Shown here: positions 18,926 through 27,394 of the stretch, piece by piece
Numbering within the stretch: position 1 is the stretch's first letter
Layout of the letters: every line of letters begins with the position of its first letter
Assembly (NCBI RefSeq): GCF_002875945.1
Contig: NZ_MCZK01000139.1
Location: forward strand, 28,324-79,135
Length of the DNA: 50,812 nucleotides
From: Vibrio lentus
GTDB taxonomy: Bacteria > Pseudomonadota > Gammaproteobacteria > Enterobacterales > Vibrionaceae
Reading direction: 5' to 3'
Notes under the pieces: model-generated
The model's database searches: none
The model's input: the letters and a program-made list of their open reading frames with translations, nothing else
What the model was told of the DNA's origin: nothing
Made by a program: the position numbers and the translations under genes

Positions 18926-19780
18926 ATGTCGAAAGCCCCAGGGTTATGTTTATATAGAGCTACGTTTATGAAAAACGGATCTGTTGATGAAAAGCAGATG
19001 ATTGAAGTTTATGAGGAACAGATGACAGCACTGCAACGTTTTTACCAATGGGTTATCGACTCGCCACCGTTACTGGAAATCAAACCACCCGTATCTGATC
19101 TCAGAGCCTTCTCAAGCCCTCATACCATCGATTCATCACATACATACAATGGTAATCCTAGGTTAGGTTTCCTCTACCAGTACCTATGTGAGCAAGTCAT
19201 CGCTGCTTCGGATAACTATTCGATCAAGTACGATGAGATTCAGATTAATGTGGATGGCAGAACACTAGGTGCAATTGACTTTATTCTCGAAGAAAAGAGC
19301 AGCCAAAAGCTACAACATTGGGAAGTGGCGATTAAGTTTTACTTACTCCATGAACAGACATGGTTTGGTCCTAACTCTCACGACCAATTAGATAAGAAGC
19401 TCGATCGAATGTTGAACCACCAGCTAGGTATGTCATCTTCACCTGCCTTTGTTGAGCAATATCCAGAGATCGATACCGACTCAAAGCACCTCCTCATGCA
19501 GGGTCGTCTATACACCAATCCATTCTTAGACCAAAAAGTACCTACTGAATGTTTGGGCTACGACATTAATTCAAGCCAAGTAAACGGTTTTTGGTGTTAT
19601 CAAAACCAAGCTCATTTAATTACTGAAGTACTCTACCCTCTCATCAAAGAGCAATGGGCAGCTGGCACTGATGACTTCACCAGTGAACCTATCACCGAGT
19701 TTGGTGATCGCTTTGTTCACGGACAAACCAAGTCAGGGCAGTTTTGGTTTGTGATGCCACAAAGTTGGCCACACGGATAA
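18926..19780 (+). CDS. DUF1853 family protein
   Basis: A 284-residue soluble protein recognised as DUF1853, a gammaproteobacterial family of unknown function. No signal peptide or membrane helix is seen. The central segment GAIDFIL followed 16-20 residues later by WEVAIKFYL resembles the acidic-residue and E-x-K layout of PD-(D/E)XK nuclease folds, but the spacing is not canonical; this is inference. The start is uncertain: the ATG at 18926 gives 284 residues, while an ATG at 18968 (MKNGSVDEK) would give 270; neither has a strong ribosome site. It is followed by a terminator shared with pgm. Confidence 0.75.
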   Translation: MSKAPGLCLYRATFMKNGSVDEKQMIEVYEEQMTALQRFYQWVIDSPPLLEIKPPVSDLRAFSSPHTIDSSHTYNGNPRLGFLYQYLCEQVIAASDNYSIKYDEIQINVDGRTLGAIDFILEEKSSQKLQHWEVAIKFYLLHEQTWFGPNSHDQLDKKLDRMLNHQLGMSSSPAFVEQYPEIDTDSKHLLMQGRLYTNPFLDQKVPTECLGYDINSSQVNGFWCYQNQAHLITEVLYPLIKEQWAAGTDDFTSEPITEFGDRFVHGQTKSGQFWFVMPQSWPHG

Positions 19781-19827
19781 TCTACTCAGCCATTGAGTAG
19801 CCTTAGCCACTTGCTTACAGACAAATA

Positions 19828-19860
19828 AAAAGGGCTGATGCTTTCACATCAACCCTTCTT
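19828..19860. terminator. Bidirectional terminator between the DUF1853 gene and pgm
   Basis: Eleven-base arms (19830-19840, 19847-19857) with one mismatch and a six-base loop. The minus-strand reading ends in TTTTTATTT, a good tail for pgm transcripts; the plus-strand tail is poorer. Confidence 0.75.
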
Positions 19861-19895
19861 CTATTTACATCGCGACTCTAGTAATCGAGATTCGA

Positions 19896-21542
19896 TTATA
19901 GGCCAGCAGCTGCAAATACTTGATTAACAATCTCTTGAGCTTCTGCTTCGATTGCTTTTAGGTGCTCTTCACCTTTAAAGCTTTCACAGTAGATCTTGTA
20001 GATGTCTTCAGTACCTGATGGACGAGCAGCAAACCAACCGTTCTCAGTCGTCACTTTTAGGCCGCCAATCGCAGCGCCATTACCTGGAGCATGCGTTAGG
20101 CGTGCAGTAATTGCATCACCAGCAAGCGTCTCAGCTGAAACCATCTCTGGAGATAGCTTCTTAAGCACGTCTTTTTGTGCGCCATTGGCTACTGCTTGAA
20201 TACGGTTGTACTTAGATTCACCGTGTTTAGCAGCAAGTTCTTCGTAGTATTCTTGTGGGTTCTTACCAGTAACAGCTGTGATCTCAGCCGCAAGTAGACA
20301 AAGAATCAGGCCATCTTTATCTGTTGACCAAGGCGTACCGTCTTTACGTAAGAAAGATGCACCCGCACTCTCTTCACCACCGAAACCAAACTGACCGTTA
20401 TAAAGGCCATCAACGAACCATTTGAAACCAACTGGCATTTCGCAAAGCTCGCGACCTAGATCAGCAACAACGCGGTCAATCAGAGCACTTGATACCAGTG
20501 TCTTACCAACAGCAACGTCTTTGCCCCAACCTTCACGGTTACGGTATAAGTAGTCAATACACACTGCTAGGAAGTGGTTTGGATTCATTAGGCCTTTTGG
20601 CGTAACAATGCCGTGGCGATCGTAATCTGGGTCGTTACCAAACGCTAGTTGATAGTCATCTTTAAGAGCCAGTAAACCTGCCATCGCGTATGGAGAAGAG
20701 CAGTCCATACGAACCACACCGTCTTTGTCTAGAGACATAAACTGGAACGAAGGGTCAACCGCTTCACTAACAAGAGTAAGGTCTAGGTTGTACGCTTTAC
20801 CAATTTGACGCCAGTAATCAATACCGCTGCCACCCAGTGGATCAACACCAATTTTGATGTTTGCTTTCTGGATCGCTTCCATATCAACCACGTTAACCAA
20901 GTCAGCAACGTACGGTGCAACCAGATCCACTTCTTTTACTAAGTCAGACTGTTTAGCCTGTGCGATAGGAGTGCGCTTAACGCCTTGCATTTGCTCAGCA
21001 ATGATCACATTTGCACGGTCTTCGATTGCTTGAGTCAATTCAGCTTCAGCTGGACCACCGTGAGTCGGGTTGTATTTAATACCGCCGTCTTGTGGTGGGT
21101 TATGTGACGGCGTGATAACAATGCCGTCCGCTTTTTTATCATTCACTAGGTTGTGCGTAAGAATCGCGTGCGAGATACCAGGTGTTGGAGTAAAGCCATT
21201 TTTTTCTTGAATAATAACTTCAACACCGTTCGCTACAAGCACTTCGATAACCGTAGAAAACGCAGGCTCAGAGAGAGCGTGAGTATCTTTACCTAAGAAA
21301 AGTGGGCCTGTTGTACCCTGCTCAGCACGAACCTCAGCAACCGCTTGTGCGATCGCGAGAATGTGGTTTTCGTTAAATGTTGATTTGTCTGCTGTACCGC
21401 GATGACCTGAAGTACCGAACAGTACTTTGTGATCAGGGTTAGTAGCATCCGGCTGCTGTAAGAAATAGTTAGCCACTAAAGCCGGAATATTATGAAGATC
21501 TTCCTGCTGAGCTTTCTGCCCGGCACGAGGGTGCATAGCCAT
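19896..21542 (-). CDS. pgm: Phosphoglucomutase (alpha-D-glucose)
   Basis: Interconverts glucose 1-phosphate and glucose 6-phosphate, linking glycogen and surface sugars to glycolysis. The 548-residue protein carries the four phosphohexomutase landmarks: GTSGHRG (about 44-50), the phosphoserine loop TPSHNPP (about 144-150), the metal-binding DPDYDRHG, the sugar-binding loop [10 protein letters not shown], and the phosphate-binding [10 protein letters not shown] near the C-terminus. It follows seqA, as in E. coli, but a strong terminator separates the two. Confidence 0.96.
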   Translation of the reverse strand: MAMHPRAGQKAQQEDLHNIPALVANYFLQQPDATNPDHKVLFGTSGHRGTADKSTFNENHILAIAQAVAEVRAEQGTTGPLFLGKDTHALSEPAFSTVIEVLVANGVEVIIQEKNGFTPTPGISHAILTHNLVNDKKADGIVITPSHNPPQDGGIKYNPTHGGPAEAELTQAIEDRANVIIAEQMQGVKRTPIAQAKQSDLVKEVDLVAPYVADLVNVVDMEAIQKANIKIGVDPLGGSGIDYWRQIGKAYNLDLTLVSEAVDPSFQFMSLDKDGVVRMDCSSPYAMAGLLALKDDYQLAFGNDPDYDRHGIVTPKGLMNPNHFLAVCIDYLYRNREGWGKDVAVGKTLVSSALIDRVVADLGRELCEMPVGFKWFVDGLYNGQFGFGGEESAGASFLRKDGTPWSTDKDGLILCLLAAEITAVTGKNPQEYYEELAAKHGESKYNRIQAVANGAQKDVLKKLSPEMVSAETLAGDAITARLTHAPGNGAAIGGLKVTTENGWFAARPSGTEDIYKIYCESFKGEEHLKAIEAEAQEIVNQVFAAAGL

Positions 21543-21573
21543 TTTTCGACATCCTTATATATAAAATTTAAAA

Positions 21574-21622
21574 ACAAAAAAAACCTCATAATATCTTCTT
21601 ATCCATGGATATTATGAGGTTT
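21574..21622 (-). terminator. Strong terminator between seqA and pgm
   Basis: Perfect 15-base arms (21581-21595 and 21608-21622) around a 12-base loop. On the minus strand the stem is followed by eight or more T residues. It lies immediately after seqA and 30 bases before pgm, so pgm would need read-through or its own promoter in this short gap. Confidence 0.85.
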
Positions 21623-21635
21623 AAATCAGATTTCG

Positions 21636-22175
21636 TTAAATTGAACCTGTTACTTTTTCTATCAATTCTGCTTGGAAACTCATGCGGCTCATAAGCTGCT
21701 CAACCATCTGTCTTTTACGGCTTGTATTGTTATTAGTAATAACCCAAAAAGGACTTTGTGGAATGGCTTTAGGCTTAGTGGTATTGCCGTTTGCAAGTAA
21801 TGTCTCTTCATTGTCTGCAAAGTAAACACGCTTACGGCCTTTTACTTGAGTTGCTTCAGAAAAGCTTTCAGCGTCAATTTTATGCAGTGTCGATAACACT
21901 AGCATGAAACGATCAATGGCTTTCTTTAATGATGCAAACTCATCTGATATTAGTAATGAGCGCATTTCTTTAACGCCATCGAACTTCTCTGGAGTAAAGC
22001 CTACCTCTTTGCTAACAACGATACCTTTTGGCTCAACGCTCTCTTTGAACGGAACCATGCCTGGGCGATCTACTTGTAACAAGCGGCGCAGAATATCTGA
22101 AGCGCTTTCGCCAATACGTTCTGTCTGACCCGCGATATAACGGTATAGGTCTTCATCAACCTCAATTGTTTTCAT
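21636..22175 (-). CDS. seqA: Replication initiation negative regulator SeqA
   Basis: Binds clusters of hemimethylated GATC sites behind the replication fork and sequesters new origins. The 179-residue protein has the N-terminal multimerisation domain (MKTIEVDEDLYRYIA and the following helices, about 1-35), a variable linker and the C-terminal DNA-binding domain ending WVITNNNTSRKRQMVEQLM with the conserved Asn and Arg contacts. It is divergent from the esterase gene, with a short gap, as in E. coli seqA-ybfF. Confidence 0.95.
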   Translation of the reverse strand: MKTIEVDEDLYRYIAGQTERIGESASDILRRLLQVDRPGMVPFKESVEPKGIVVSKEVGFTPEKFDGVKEMRSLLISDEFASLKKAIDRFMLVLSTLHKIDAESFSEATQVKGRKRVYFADNEETLLANGNTTKPKAIPQSPFWVITNNNTSRKRQMVEQLMSRMSFQAELIEKVTGSI

Positions 22176-22268
22176 TCGCTTTTCACAATCTCAATGTTTA
22201 AACTCAGGGGGATTATAGCGAGATCCGCGCGGATACTCTACGTCAAACCCACCATGAATAAGATAAAA

Positions 22269-23030
22269 ATGTCAGTACAGCTCAACTATAAAATAGAAGG
22301 TGCGGGTCACACCATTGTTTTGATCCATGGTTTATTTGGTAATCTGGACAACCTTGGCTTGCTGGCTAGGGATCTAAAAGCCGATCATCAAGTGCTCAGC
22401 ATTGATCTTCGTAACCACGGTCAGTCCTTTCATAGCGAGACTCACGACTATCAAGCAATGGCGCAAGACGTTGCTCAGCTGTTGAATGATCTTGAACTAA
22501 AAGATGTCACTGTGATTGGTCACTCTATGGGTGGCAAAGTCGCAATGGCACTTACCCAGCATCTTGAATTAAATAAGCTGGTTGTGTTGGATATGGCACC
22601 GGTCGCCTACACTCAAAGTCGTCACGACAACGTATTCGCAGGCCTACAAGCGGTTATCGAAGAACAACCAACGTCACGATCAGACGCACTAAAGGTTCTC
22701 GCGAAACATATCGAGATTGATGGGGTTCGCCAGTTCCTAACCAAGTCTTTGTTCAAATCAGAGCAAGGCATCATGGAATGGCGCTTCAACGTCGCGTCAC
22801 TGCTCGCCAATTACTCGCAGATCATTGGTTGGGAACCGATTGATAAAACCTCGGTCAAAACCTTGCTGATAAAAGGTGGGGATTCTGATTACCTCACGGC
22901 TGAACACCAAACCGCCGTTCAACAGCAGTTTTCCAACGCAAAGGCACATGTTATCGCCAATACTGGACACTGGTTACACGCGGAAAAACCAGCCGAAGTG
23001 CTCCGTGCAATCAGAAAATTCATCGCTTAA
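22269..23030 (+). CDS. Alpha/beta hydrolase, YbfF-type esterase
   Basis: A 253-residue esterase, soluble. The nucleophile elbow GHSMGGK, the oxyanion strand VLIHGLFGNLDNLG and the C-terminal catalytic His in NTGHWLHAEKP are visible, with the acidic partner probably in GGDSDYL. The closest known relative is E. coli YbfF, which hydrolyses short acyl and acyl-CoA esters. The ATG at 22269 (MSVQLNYKIEG) aligns with the YbfF start; upstream in-frame ATGs at 22194 and 22254 would add residues not seen in that family. Confidence 0.88.
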   Translation: MSVQLNYKIEGAGHTIVLIHGLFGNLDNLGLLARDLKADHQVLSIDLRNHGQSFHSETHDYQAMAQDVAQLLNDLELKDVTVIGHSMGGKVAMALTQHLELNKLVVLDMAPVAYTQSRHDNVFAGLQAVIEEQPTSRSDALKVLAKHIEIDGVRQFLTKSLFKSEQGIMEWRFNVASLLANYSQIIGWEPIDKTSVKTLLIKGGDSDYLTAEHQTAVQQQFSNAKAHVIANTGHWLHAEKPAEVLRAIRKFIA

Positions 23031-23138
23031 ATATGTTGATTCGTCGATATAAATGAGAGCTGTGTAATCACAGCAGATTAACTTTATCTCACAAGAGTGA
23101 TATAGTGCGCCCAAGCAAATTTGGTATATAAGGTTCCC

Positions 23139-23357
23139 ATGCTTTACGACTACATGAACATCATTGAATCTATTGGTTTAGATCTTCTGTTTGCCGCGAT
23201 TTTCTTTCTAATCGGAATGGCAATTAAAGACGTTCTAAAGGAAGGTAATGTTCCTGCATTTGGTCGTCGCATCGTATGGTTAGTACTTTTCCTTGGCTGC
23301 GCAGGTTTTATCGCAAAAGGGATAATCCAACTAAGCTGGGAAGGAACTGGAATCTAA
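23139..23357 (+). CDS. DUF2788 family small membrane protein
   Basis: A 72-residue protein with two predicted helices (about 8-29 and 44-65) and a charged loop between (KDVLKEGNVPAFGRR). It matches the DUF2788 family found next to fldA in many gammaproteobacteria; function unknown. The ATG at 23139 is preferred over 23121 because AAGG lies about six bases before it and MLYDYMN is the usual family start. It is in the same orientation as fldA, 57 bases away, so the two may be cotranscribed. Confidence 0.85.
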   Translation: MLYDYMNIIESIGLDLLFAAIFFLIGMAIKDVLKEGNVPAFGRRIVWLVLFLGCAGFIAKGIIQLSWEGTGI

Positions 23358-23414
23358 CGATTTCCTCCGAACTTTATTACACCGACAACAGACAAAATTA
23401 AAGGTAATGATTCT

Positions 23415-23948
23415 ATGGCAAGTGTAGGTCTCTTCTTTGGTAGCGATACAGGTAACACTGAAGCTGTTGCTAAGATGATTCAAAAGCAATTGGGCAAGCA
23501 GCTCGTTCAAGTTCAAGACATTGCAAAAAGCAGCAAAGAAGATATCGATAACTTCGATCTACTGCTGCTTGGTATCCCTACGTGGTACTACGGCGAAGCA
23601 CAATGTGATTGGGATGATTTTTTCCCTGAGCTAGAAGCTATTGATTTCTCAACGAAGCTTGTTGCTATCTTTGGTTGTGGCGACCAAGAAGATTACGCAG
23701 AATACTTCTGTGATGCTATGGGTACTATCCGTGACATCGTTGAAGCGAAAGGCGGTACTATCCTAGGTTACACATCAACTGAAAGCTACGAATTCGAAGC
23801 ATCGAAAGGTTTAGTTGAAGGCGATGACAGCCAATTTGTTGGTCTATGTATTGACGAAGATCGTCAACCTGAACTGACTGACGAGCGCGTAACCAACTGG
23901 GTTAAACAAATCCACGAAGAGATGTGCCTAGCAGAGCTAGAAGACTAA
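23415..23948 (+). CDS. fldA: Flavodoxin I (long chain)
   Basis: FMN-containing low-potential electron carrier used by reductive enzymes such as biotin and methionine synthase systems and IspG/IspH. The FMN phosphate loop GSDTGNTE (about 9-16) and the aromatic flavin-binding loops around PTWYYGE and FGCGDQEDYAEYF are visible. The 177-residue length with the 20-residue insertion in the last strand marks the long-chain type. As in E. coli it is a close neighbour of fur, here with a DUF4442 gene between. Confidence 0.95.
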   Translation: MASVGLFFGSDTGNTEAVAKMIQKQLGKQLVQVQDIAKSSKEDIDNFDLLLLGIPTWYYGEAQCDWDDFFPELEAIDFSTKLVAIFGCGDQEDYAEYFCDAMGTIRDIVEAKGGTILGYTSTESYEFEASKGLVEGDDSQFVGLCIDEDRQPELTDERVTNWVKQIHEEMCLAELED

Positions 23949-24000
23949 TTCTCTCGTCGTTGTTAATTGTTACAATTAATAACAACAGTATAGATACGAA

Positions 24001-24025
24001 AAAACCTCCATCATGGAGGTTTTTT
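24001..24025. terminator. Bidirectional terminator between fldA and the DUF4442 gene
   Basis: Perfect ten-base arms (24001-24010 and 24014-24023) around TCA, with T runs on both strands. A second imperfect inverted repeat (23959-23987) with a three-base bulge precedes it in the fldA 3' region. Confidence 0.85.
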
Positions 24026-24043
24026 GCTATTTAAGTTTACGGA

Positions 24044-24553
24044 TTAACATTCCGCTTCGAGTGCTTCGTCATCATCTTCTCTAAATTGAGGTTTCTTTCT
24101 CACATACAAGGTGCGTTGTATTTCTGATACCACATTCCCCTTGTTATCTTTTACGTAGATAATAAACTCAGGAAAGCACTTCTCCCCTAACTGAGTTTGA
24201 CGATATATATCATCAAGTTGACCTTGGCTTATCTCGAAATCAGCGTACAGGTCAGACTGGCCAGGCTTGATAAAGTTGATGCTTGCTTCTTTATCCCAAA
24301 CATAATATCGCTCACCTAAAATACCCATTAACATCAAAGAGTAAACAGGATCGGTTAGGGAAAATATACTGCCGCCATATTGAGTACGATTGGCATTTTT
24401 ATTCCACCAACGTAGCTTGAGCACTGTCTTGACTACCCTAAAATCAGCGCTGATATGAGCGATCTTAATGCCAGCCCCCCAAAAAGGAGGCCAAATGTTG
24501 AGAGCGAATTTTACGATGTTGGGTTTATATATTCTTGCAAGTTGCTTATTCAT
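24044..24553 (-). CDS. DUF4442 (hotdog-fold) protein
   Basis: A 169-residue protein with the DUF4442 pattern: an N-terminal PPFWGAGI motif, then LRWWNKNANRTQYGGSIFSL, where the Asn-x-x-x-x-GG region matches thioesterase-like hotdog proteins. No membrane helix or signal is evident. A related activity on acyl-CoA or acyl-carrier protein is plausible from the fold only. It lies convergent to fldA and divergent from fur. The last 15 residues are acidic (EDDDEALEAEC). Confidence 0.8.
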   Translation of the reverse strand: MNKQLARIYKPNIVKFALNIWPPFWGAGIKIAHISADFRVVKTVLKLRWWNKNANRTQYGGSIFSLTDPVYSLMLMGILGERYYVWDKEASINFIKPGQSDLYADFEISQGQLDDIYRQTQLGEKCFPEFIIYVKDNKGNVVSEIQRTLYVRKKPQFREDDDEALEAEC

Positions 24554-24679
24554 AACAACATTCCGTGTTCACATTAGAATTACCGCCACCTTGACTGGTC
24601 GTACCTCTACTATAAGTGAGATACTTCCAATTTACAAAACAGATTGTGATGTCAGTGAGTAACCCTTTGAAGTTCGTGG

Positions 24680-24708
24680 TTTATTGTTATGCCTGACTAA
24701 ACTATAAT
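24680..24708 (+). promoter_or_regulatory. Candidate promoter of fur
   Basis: TTTATT (24680-24685) and a perfect TATAAT (24703-24708) separated by 17 bases. Transcription would begin near 24715, downstream of the upstream in-frame ATG at 24707, which supports translation starting at 24761. Confidence 0.6.
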
Positions 24709-24760
24709 GGTATTAATATTGAATTCTGTTAATTGCTGCAGATCATCAACAGGAAAGTAT

Positions 24761-25210
24761 ATGTCAGACAATAATCAAGCGCTAAAAGATGCTGGTCTTA
24801 AAGTGACCCTCCCACGGCTCAAAATTTTAGAAGTATTACAACAACCAGACTGCCAACATATTAGTGCTGAAGATTTATATAAAAAGCTGATCGACTTAGG
24901 TGAAGAAATCGGCCTTGCGACCGTTTATCGCGTACTGAACCAATTCGATGATGCTGGCATTGTAACTCGCCACCACTTTGAAGGTGGTAAGTCTGTATTT
25001 GAACTTTCAACACAGCATCACCATGATCACCTAGTATGTTTAGACTGCGGTGAAGTTATCGAATTCTCTGATGATCTTATCGAAGAAAGACAAAAAGAAA
25101 TCGCTCAACGCTACAACGTACAGCTAACCAACCACAGCTTGTATCTGTATGGTAAAAGCATCACTGGGGATTGCAAAGGCAACCCAGACGCACACAAAGC
25201 GAAGAAATAA
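24761..25210 (+). CDS. fur: Ferric uptake regulator Fur
   Basis: Iron-responsive repressor that binds Fur boxes when loaded with ferrous iron. The 149-residue protein has the winged-helix domain (about 1-83, with LATVYRVLNQFDDAGIV) and the metal and dimer domain with HHHDHLVCLDCGEVIEF, holding the histidines and the CxxC pair. The start at 24761 follows AGGA by seven bases and gives MSDNNQALKDAGLK, the usual Vibrio-type N-terminus. It is monocistronic with its own terminator. Confidence 0.96.
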   Translation: MSDNNQALKDAGLKVTLPRLKILEVLQQPDCQHISAEDLYKKLIDLGEEIGLATVYRVLNQFDDAGIVTRHHFEGGKSVFELSTQHHHDHLVCLDCGEVIEFSDDLIEERQKEIAQRYNVQLTNHSLYLYGKSITGDCKGNPDAHKAKK

Positions 25211-25215
25211 CTCAG

Positions 25216-25241
25216 AACGCTGGCTTAGGCCGGCGTTTTTA
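25216..25241 (+). terminator. Terminator of fur
   Basis: Nine-base arms (25216-25224, 25229-25237) with one G-U pair and a TTAG loop, then TTTTT. It starts six bases after the fur stop codon. Confidence 0.8.
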
Positions 25242-25309
25242 GATAGGGCTCACGCGGTATTAAGATTCACATCAGCTTGACCCACAATTTGTTATTTTAT
25301 CCAGATACA

Positions 25310-25336
25310 AAAAAACCGGCTCTAGGCCGGTTTTTT
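25310..25336. terminator. Terminator of glnS (bidirectional)
   Basis: Perfect 11-base arms (25310-25320 and 25326-25336) with T runs on either strand. It is 90 bases past the glnS stop, with a degenerate tandem repeat in between, and also faces the fur transcript. Confidence 0.8.
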
Positions 25337-25354
25337 ATTAAGTGTATCTTGAGA

Positions 25355-25414
25355 AACTAAGCTTTAGGACACTGAGCTTTGGAAAACTGAGCTATAGGGC
25401 TCTAAGCTGTAGAA
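25355..25414. repeat. Degenerate 15-base tandem repeat in the glnS 3' region
   Basis: Four consecutive 15-base units share the core (A/T)AAGCT or TGAGCT followed by T-rich then AGG/GGA ends: AACTAAGCTTTAGGA, CACTGAGCTTTGGAA, AACTGAGCTATAGGG, CTCTAAGCTGTAGAA. A fifth unit is barely recognisable. It lies between the glnS stop (25425) and the terminator, so it would be in the glnS 3' untranslated RNA. No frame in it is called. Confidence 0.6.
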
Positions 25415-25424
25415 AGCGAAGCCA

Positions 25425-27092
25425 TTAAGCTTCAGCTTTACCCCAAGTGTCACGTAGGCCAACCGTACGGTTGAATACTAGCGCGTCTGCTTTAGAGTCT
25501 TTCGAATCTACACAGAAGTAACCTGTACGTTCAAACTGGTACGCTTGCTCTGCCACACCTTCTGCTAGGCTAGGTTCAACAAAACCGTTTAGCGTAACAA
25601 GTGACTCAGGGTTAAGCGTTGCAGCGAAATCATCAGCCGCGGCTGGGTTTGCCACAGTGAATAGACGATCGTACAAACGAATCTCAGCAGGCAGTGCTTT
25701 ATCAGCCGATACCCAGTGGATAACGCCTTTCACTTTACGGCCATCTGCAGGGTTCTTACCTAGTGTTTCATTGTCGTAAGAACAGAAGATAGTCGTAATG
25801 TTGCCTTCTGCATCTTTTTCGATACGCTCAGCTTTGATCACGTAAGCACCACGTAGGCGAACTTCTTTACCTAGAACCAAACGCTTGTACTTCTTGTTTG
25901 CTTCTTCACGGAAGTCGTCACGTTCAATCCAAACTTCGCGTGTAAATGGAACTTCACGAGTGCCCATTTCTGGCTTGTTCGGGTGGTTTGCCACTGTCAG
26001 TGTTTCTACAGTATCAGCGTCGTAGTTTTCAATCACGACCTTGATTGGATCAAGAACAGCCATTGCACGAGGTGCATTTTCGTTGAGATCATCACGGATA
26101 CAAGATTCAAGTGAACCGAACTCAATCATGTTCTCTTGCTTAGTCACACCAATACGCTTACAGAATTCACGGATAGAGCTTGAAGTGAAACCACGACGAC
26201 GTAAACCAGAGATAGTTGGCATACGTGGATCGTCCCAACCTTCAACTAGGTTTTCAACCACAAGTTGGTTCAGCTTACGCTTCGACATTACCGTGTATTC
26301 AAGATTCAGACGGCTAAACTCGTATTGACGAGGTTGGCAATCAATCGTGATGTTATCTAGAACCCAATCATACAAACGACGGTTATCTTGGAACTCAAGA
26401 GTACAGATAGAGTGCGTAATGCCTTCTAACGCATCAGAAATACAGTGTGTGAAATCGTACATTGGGTAAATGCACCATTTGTCTGCAGTCTGATGGTGGT
26501 GAGCAAAACGTACACGGTAGATAACTGGATCGCGCATAACCATGAAAGATGAGCTCATGTCGATCTTAGCACGTAGACATGCTTTGCCTTCTTCGAAGCC
26601 ACCGTCGCGCATTTTCTCAAATAACGCTAGGTTTTCTTCAGGGCTACGATCGCGGTATGGGCTCGCTTTACCAGGCTCTTTTAACGTGCCACGGTATTCA
26701 CGGATCTGCTCAGGACTTAGCTCGTCAACATACGCTAAGCCTTTATTAATTAATTCCACAGCATAAGCGTAAAGCGTATCGAAGTAGTTTGATGAGTAAC
26801 AAATATCACCAGACCATTCAAAACCTAACCAACTTACATCATTCTTAATTGACTCAACGTATTCAACGTCTTCTTTTTCAGGGTTTGTATCATCGAAACG
26901 AAGATTACATTGTCCCTGGTAGTCCTGAGCAATACCAAAGTTCAAGCAAATAGATTTAGCGTGACCAATGTGCAGGTAGCCATTTGGCTCCGGCGGGAAA
27001 CGAGTATGCACGCTACTGTGTGTACCATCCGCTAAATCTTTATCGATAATTTGGCGAATGAAATTCGATGGACGAGCCTCAGCTTCACTCAT
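25425..27092 (-). CDS. glnS: Glutaminyl-tRNA synthetase
   Basis: Charges tRNA-Gln in the cytoplasm. The 555-residue class I synthetase has the HIGH motif in GYLHIGHAK (41-44), the KMSKS variant VMSKRKL (about 269-273) and the C-terminal beta-barrel anticodon-binding domains (about 340-550). Length equals the E. coli enzyme to within a residue. The gene is followed by a repeat-bearing 3' region and a strong terminator. A possible 66-codon frame ends one base upstream of its start codon. Confidence 0.96.
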   Translation of the reverse strand: MSEAEARPSNFIRQIIDKDLADGTHSSVHTRFPPEPNGYLHIGHAKSICLNFGIAQDYQGQCNLRFDDTNPEKEDVEYVESIKNDVSWLGFEWSGDICYSSNYFDTLYAYAVELINKGLAYVDELSPEQIREYRGTLKEPGKASPYRDRSPEENLALFEKMRDGGFEEGKACLRAKIDMSSSFMVMRDPVIYRVRFAHHHQTADKWCIYPMYDFTHCISDALEGITHSICTLEFQDNRRLYDWVLDNITIDCQPRQYEFSRLNLEYTVMSKRKLNQLVVENLVEGWDDPRMPTISGLRRRGFTSSSIREFCKRIGVTKQENMIEFGSLESCIRDDLNENAPRAMAVLDPIKVVIENYDADTVETLTVANHPNKPEMGTREVPFTREVWIERDDFREEANKKYKRLVLGKEVRLRGAYVIKAERIEKDAEGNITTIFCSYDNETLGKNPADGRKVKGVIHWVSADKALPAEIRLYDRLFTVANPAAADDFAATLNPESLVTLNGFVEPSLAEGVAEQAYQFERTGYFCVDSKDSKADALVFNRTVGLRDTWGKAEA

Positions 27093-27293
27093 CTATAGCA
27101 CCTCTATGTATTTAGTATTGTCAGGGAAAGTTATCTTCCATACCCAAGAAAAAGGCGGCTCTTGCTGCCTATCAAAGATAGAAAGATCATTGTTGCTAAT
27201 CATCCACAATTCTTCGCCTTTGCACAATAAGAACCGTCCGTTAATTGTGATTATTTCTGCTATTCGATGAAGAATAGAACGAACCTTGTGCAC
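27093..27293 (-). CDS. Possible small protein upstream of glnS (uncertain)
   Basis: A 66-codon frame with a GTG start ends directly before the glnS ATG. The predicted sequence has ordinary composition, with WMISNNDLSIFD and PPFSWVWKITFPDNTKYIEV looking like beta-strand segments, but I recognise no family. The ribosome site is weak (TTAGG seven bases before the GTG); an internal ATG at 27203 would give 36 residues. It could be a real leader or cotranscribed protein, or only the open 5' region of glnS. The whole gap from 27093 to 27394 otherwise holds only the nagE terminator. Confidence 0.3.
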   Translation of the reverse strand: MHKVRSILHRIAEIITINGRFLLCKGEELWMISNNDLSIFDRQQEPPFSWVWKITFPDNTKYIEVL

Positions 27294-27313
27294 TGGCCTA
27301 AAATGACAGGCAC

Positions 27314-27340
27314 AAAAAAGCCTCCCGTGTGGGAGGCTTT
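27314..27340 (-). terminator. Terminator of nagE
   Basis: Perfect ten-base GC-rich arms (27317-27326 and 27331-27340) around GTGT; on the minus strand followed by TTTTTTGTG. It is about 55 bases past the nagE stop codon. Confidence 0.85.
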
Positions 27341-27394
27341 CAATTTGAAACTTAGTTAAGAGCTGTTGTTACGTCTTAATAAGTACTTCCTTTA

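Noticed and set aside
23959..23987. Inverted repeat GTTGTTA...TAACAAC after fldA as an independent terminator
   Set aside because: It has a three-base bulge and no T run; the perfect hairpin at 24001-24023 is the better terminator.
24707..24760. Upstream in-frame start of fur
   Set aside because: It overlaps the -10 box TATAAT, so it would not be transcribed; the ATG at 24761 has a proper ribosome site.
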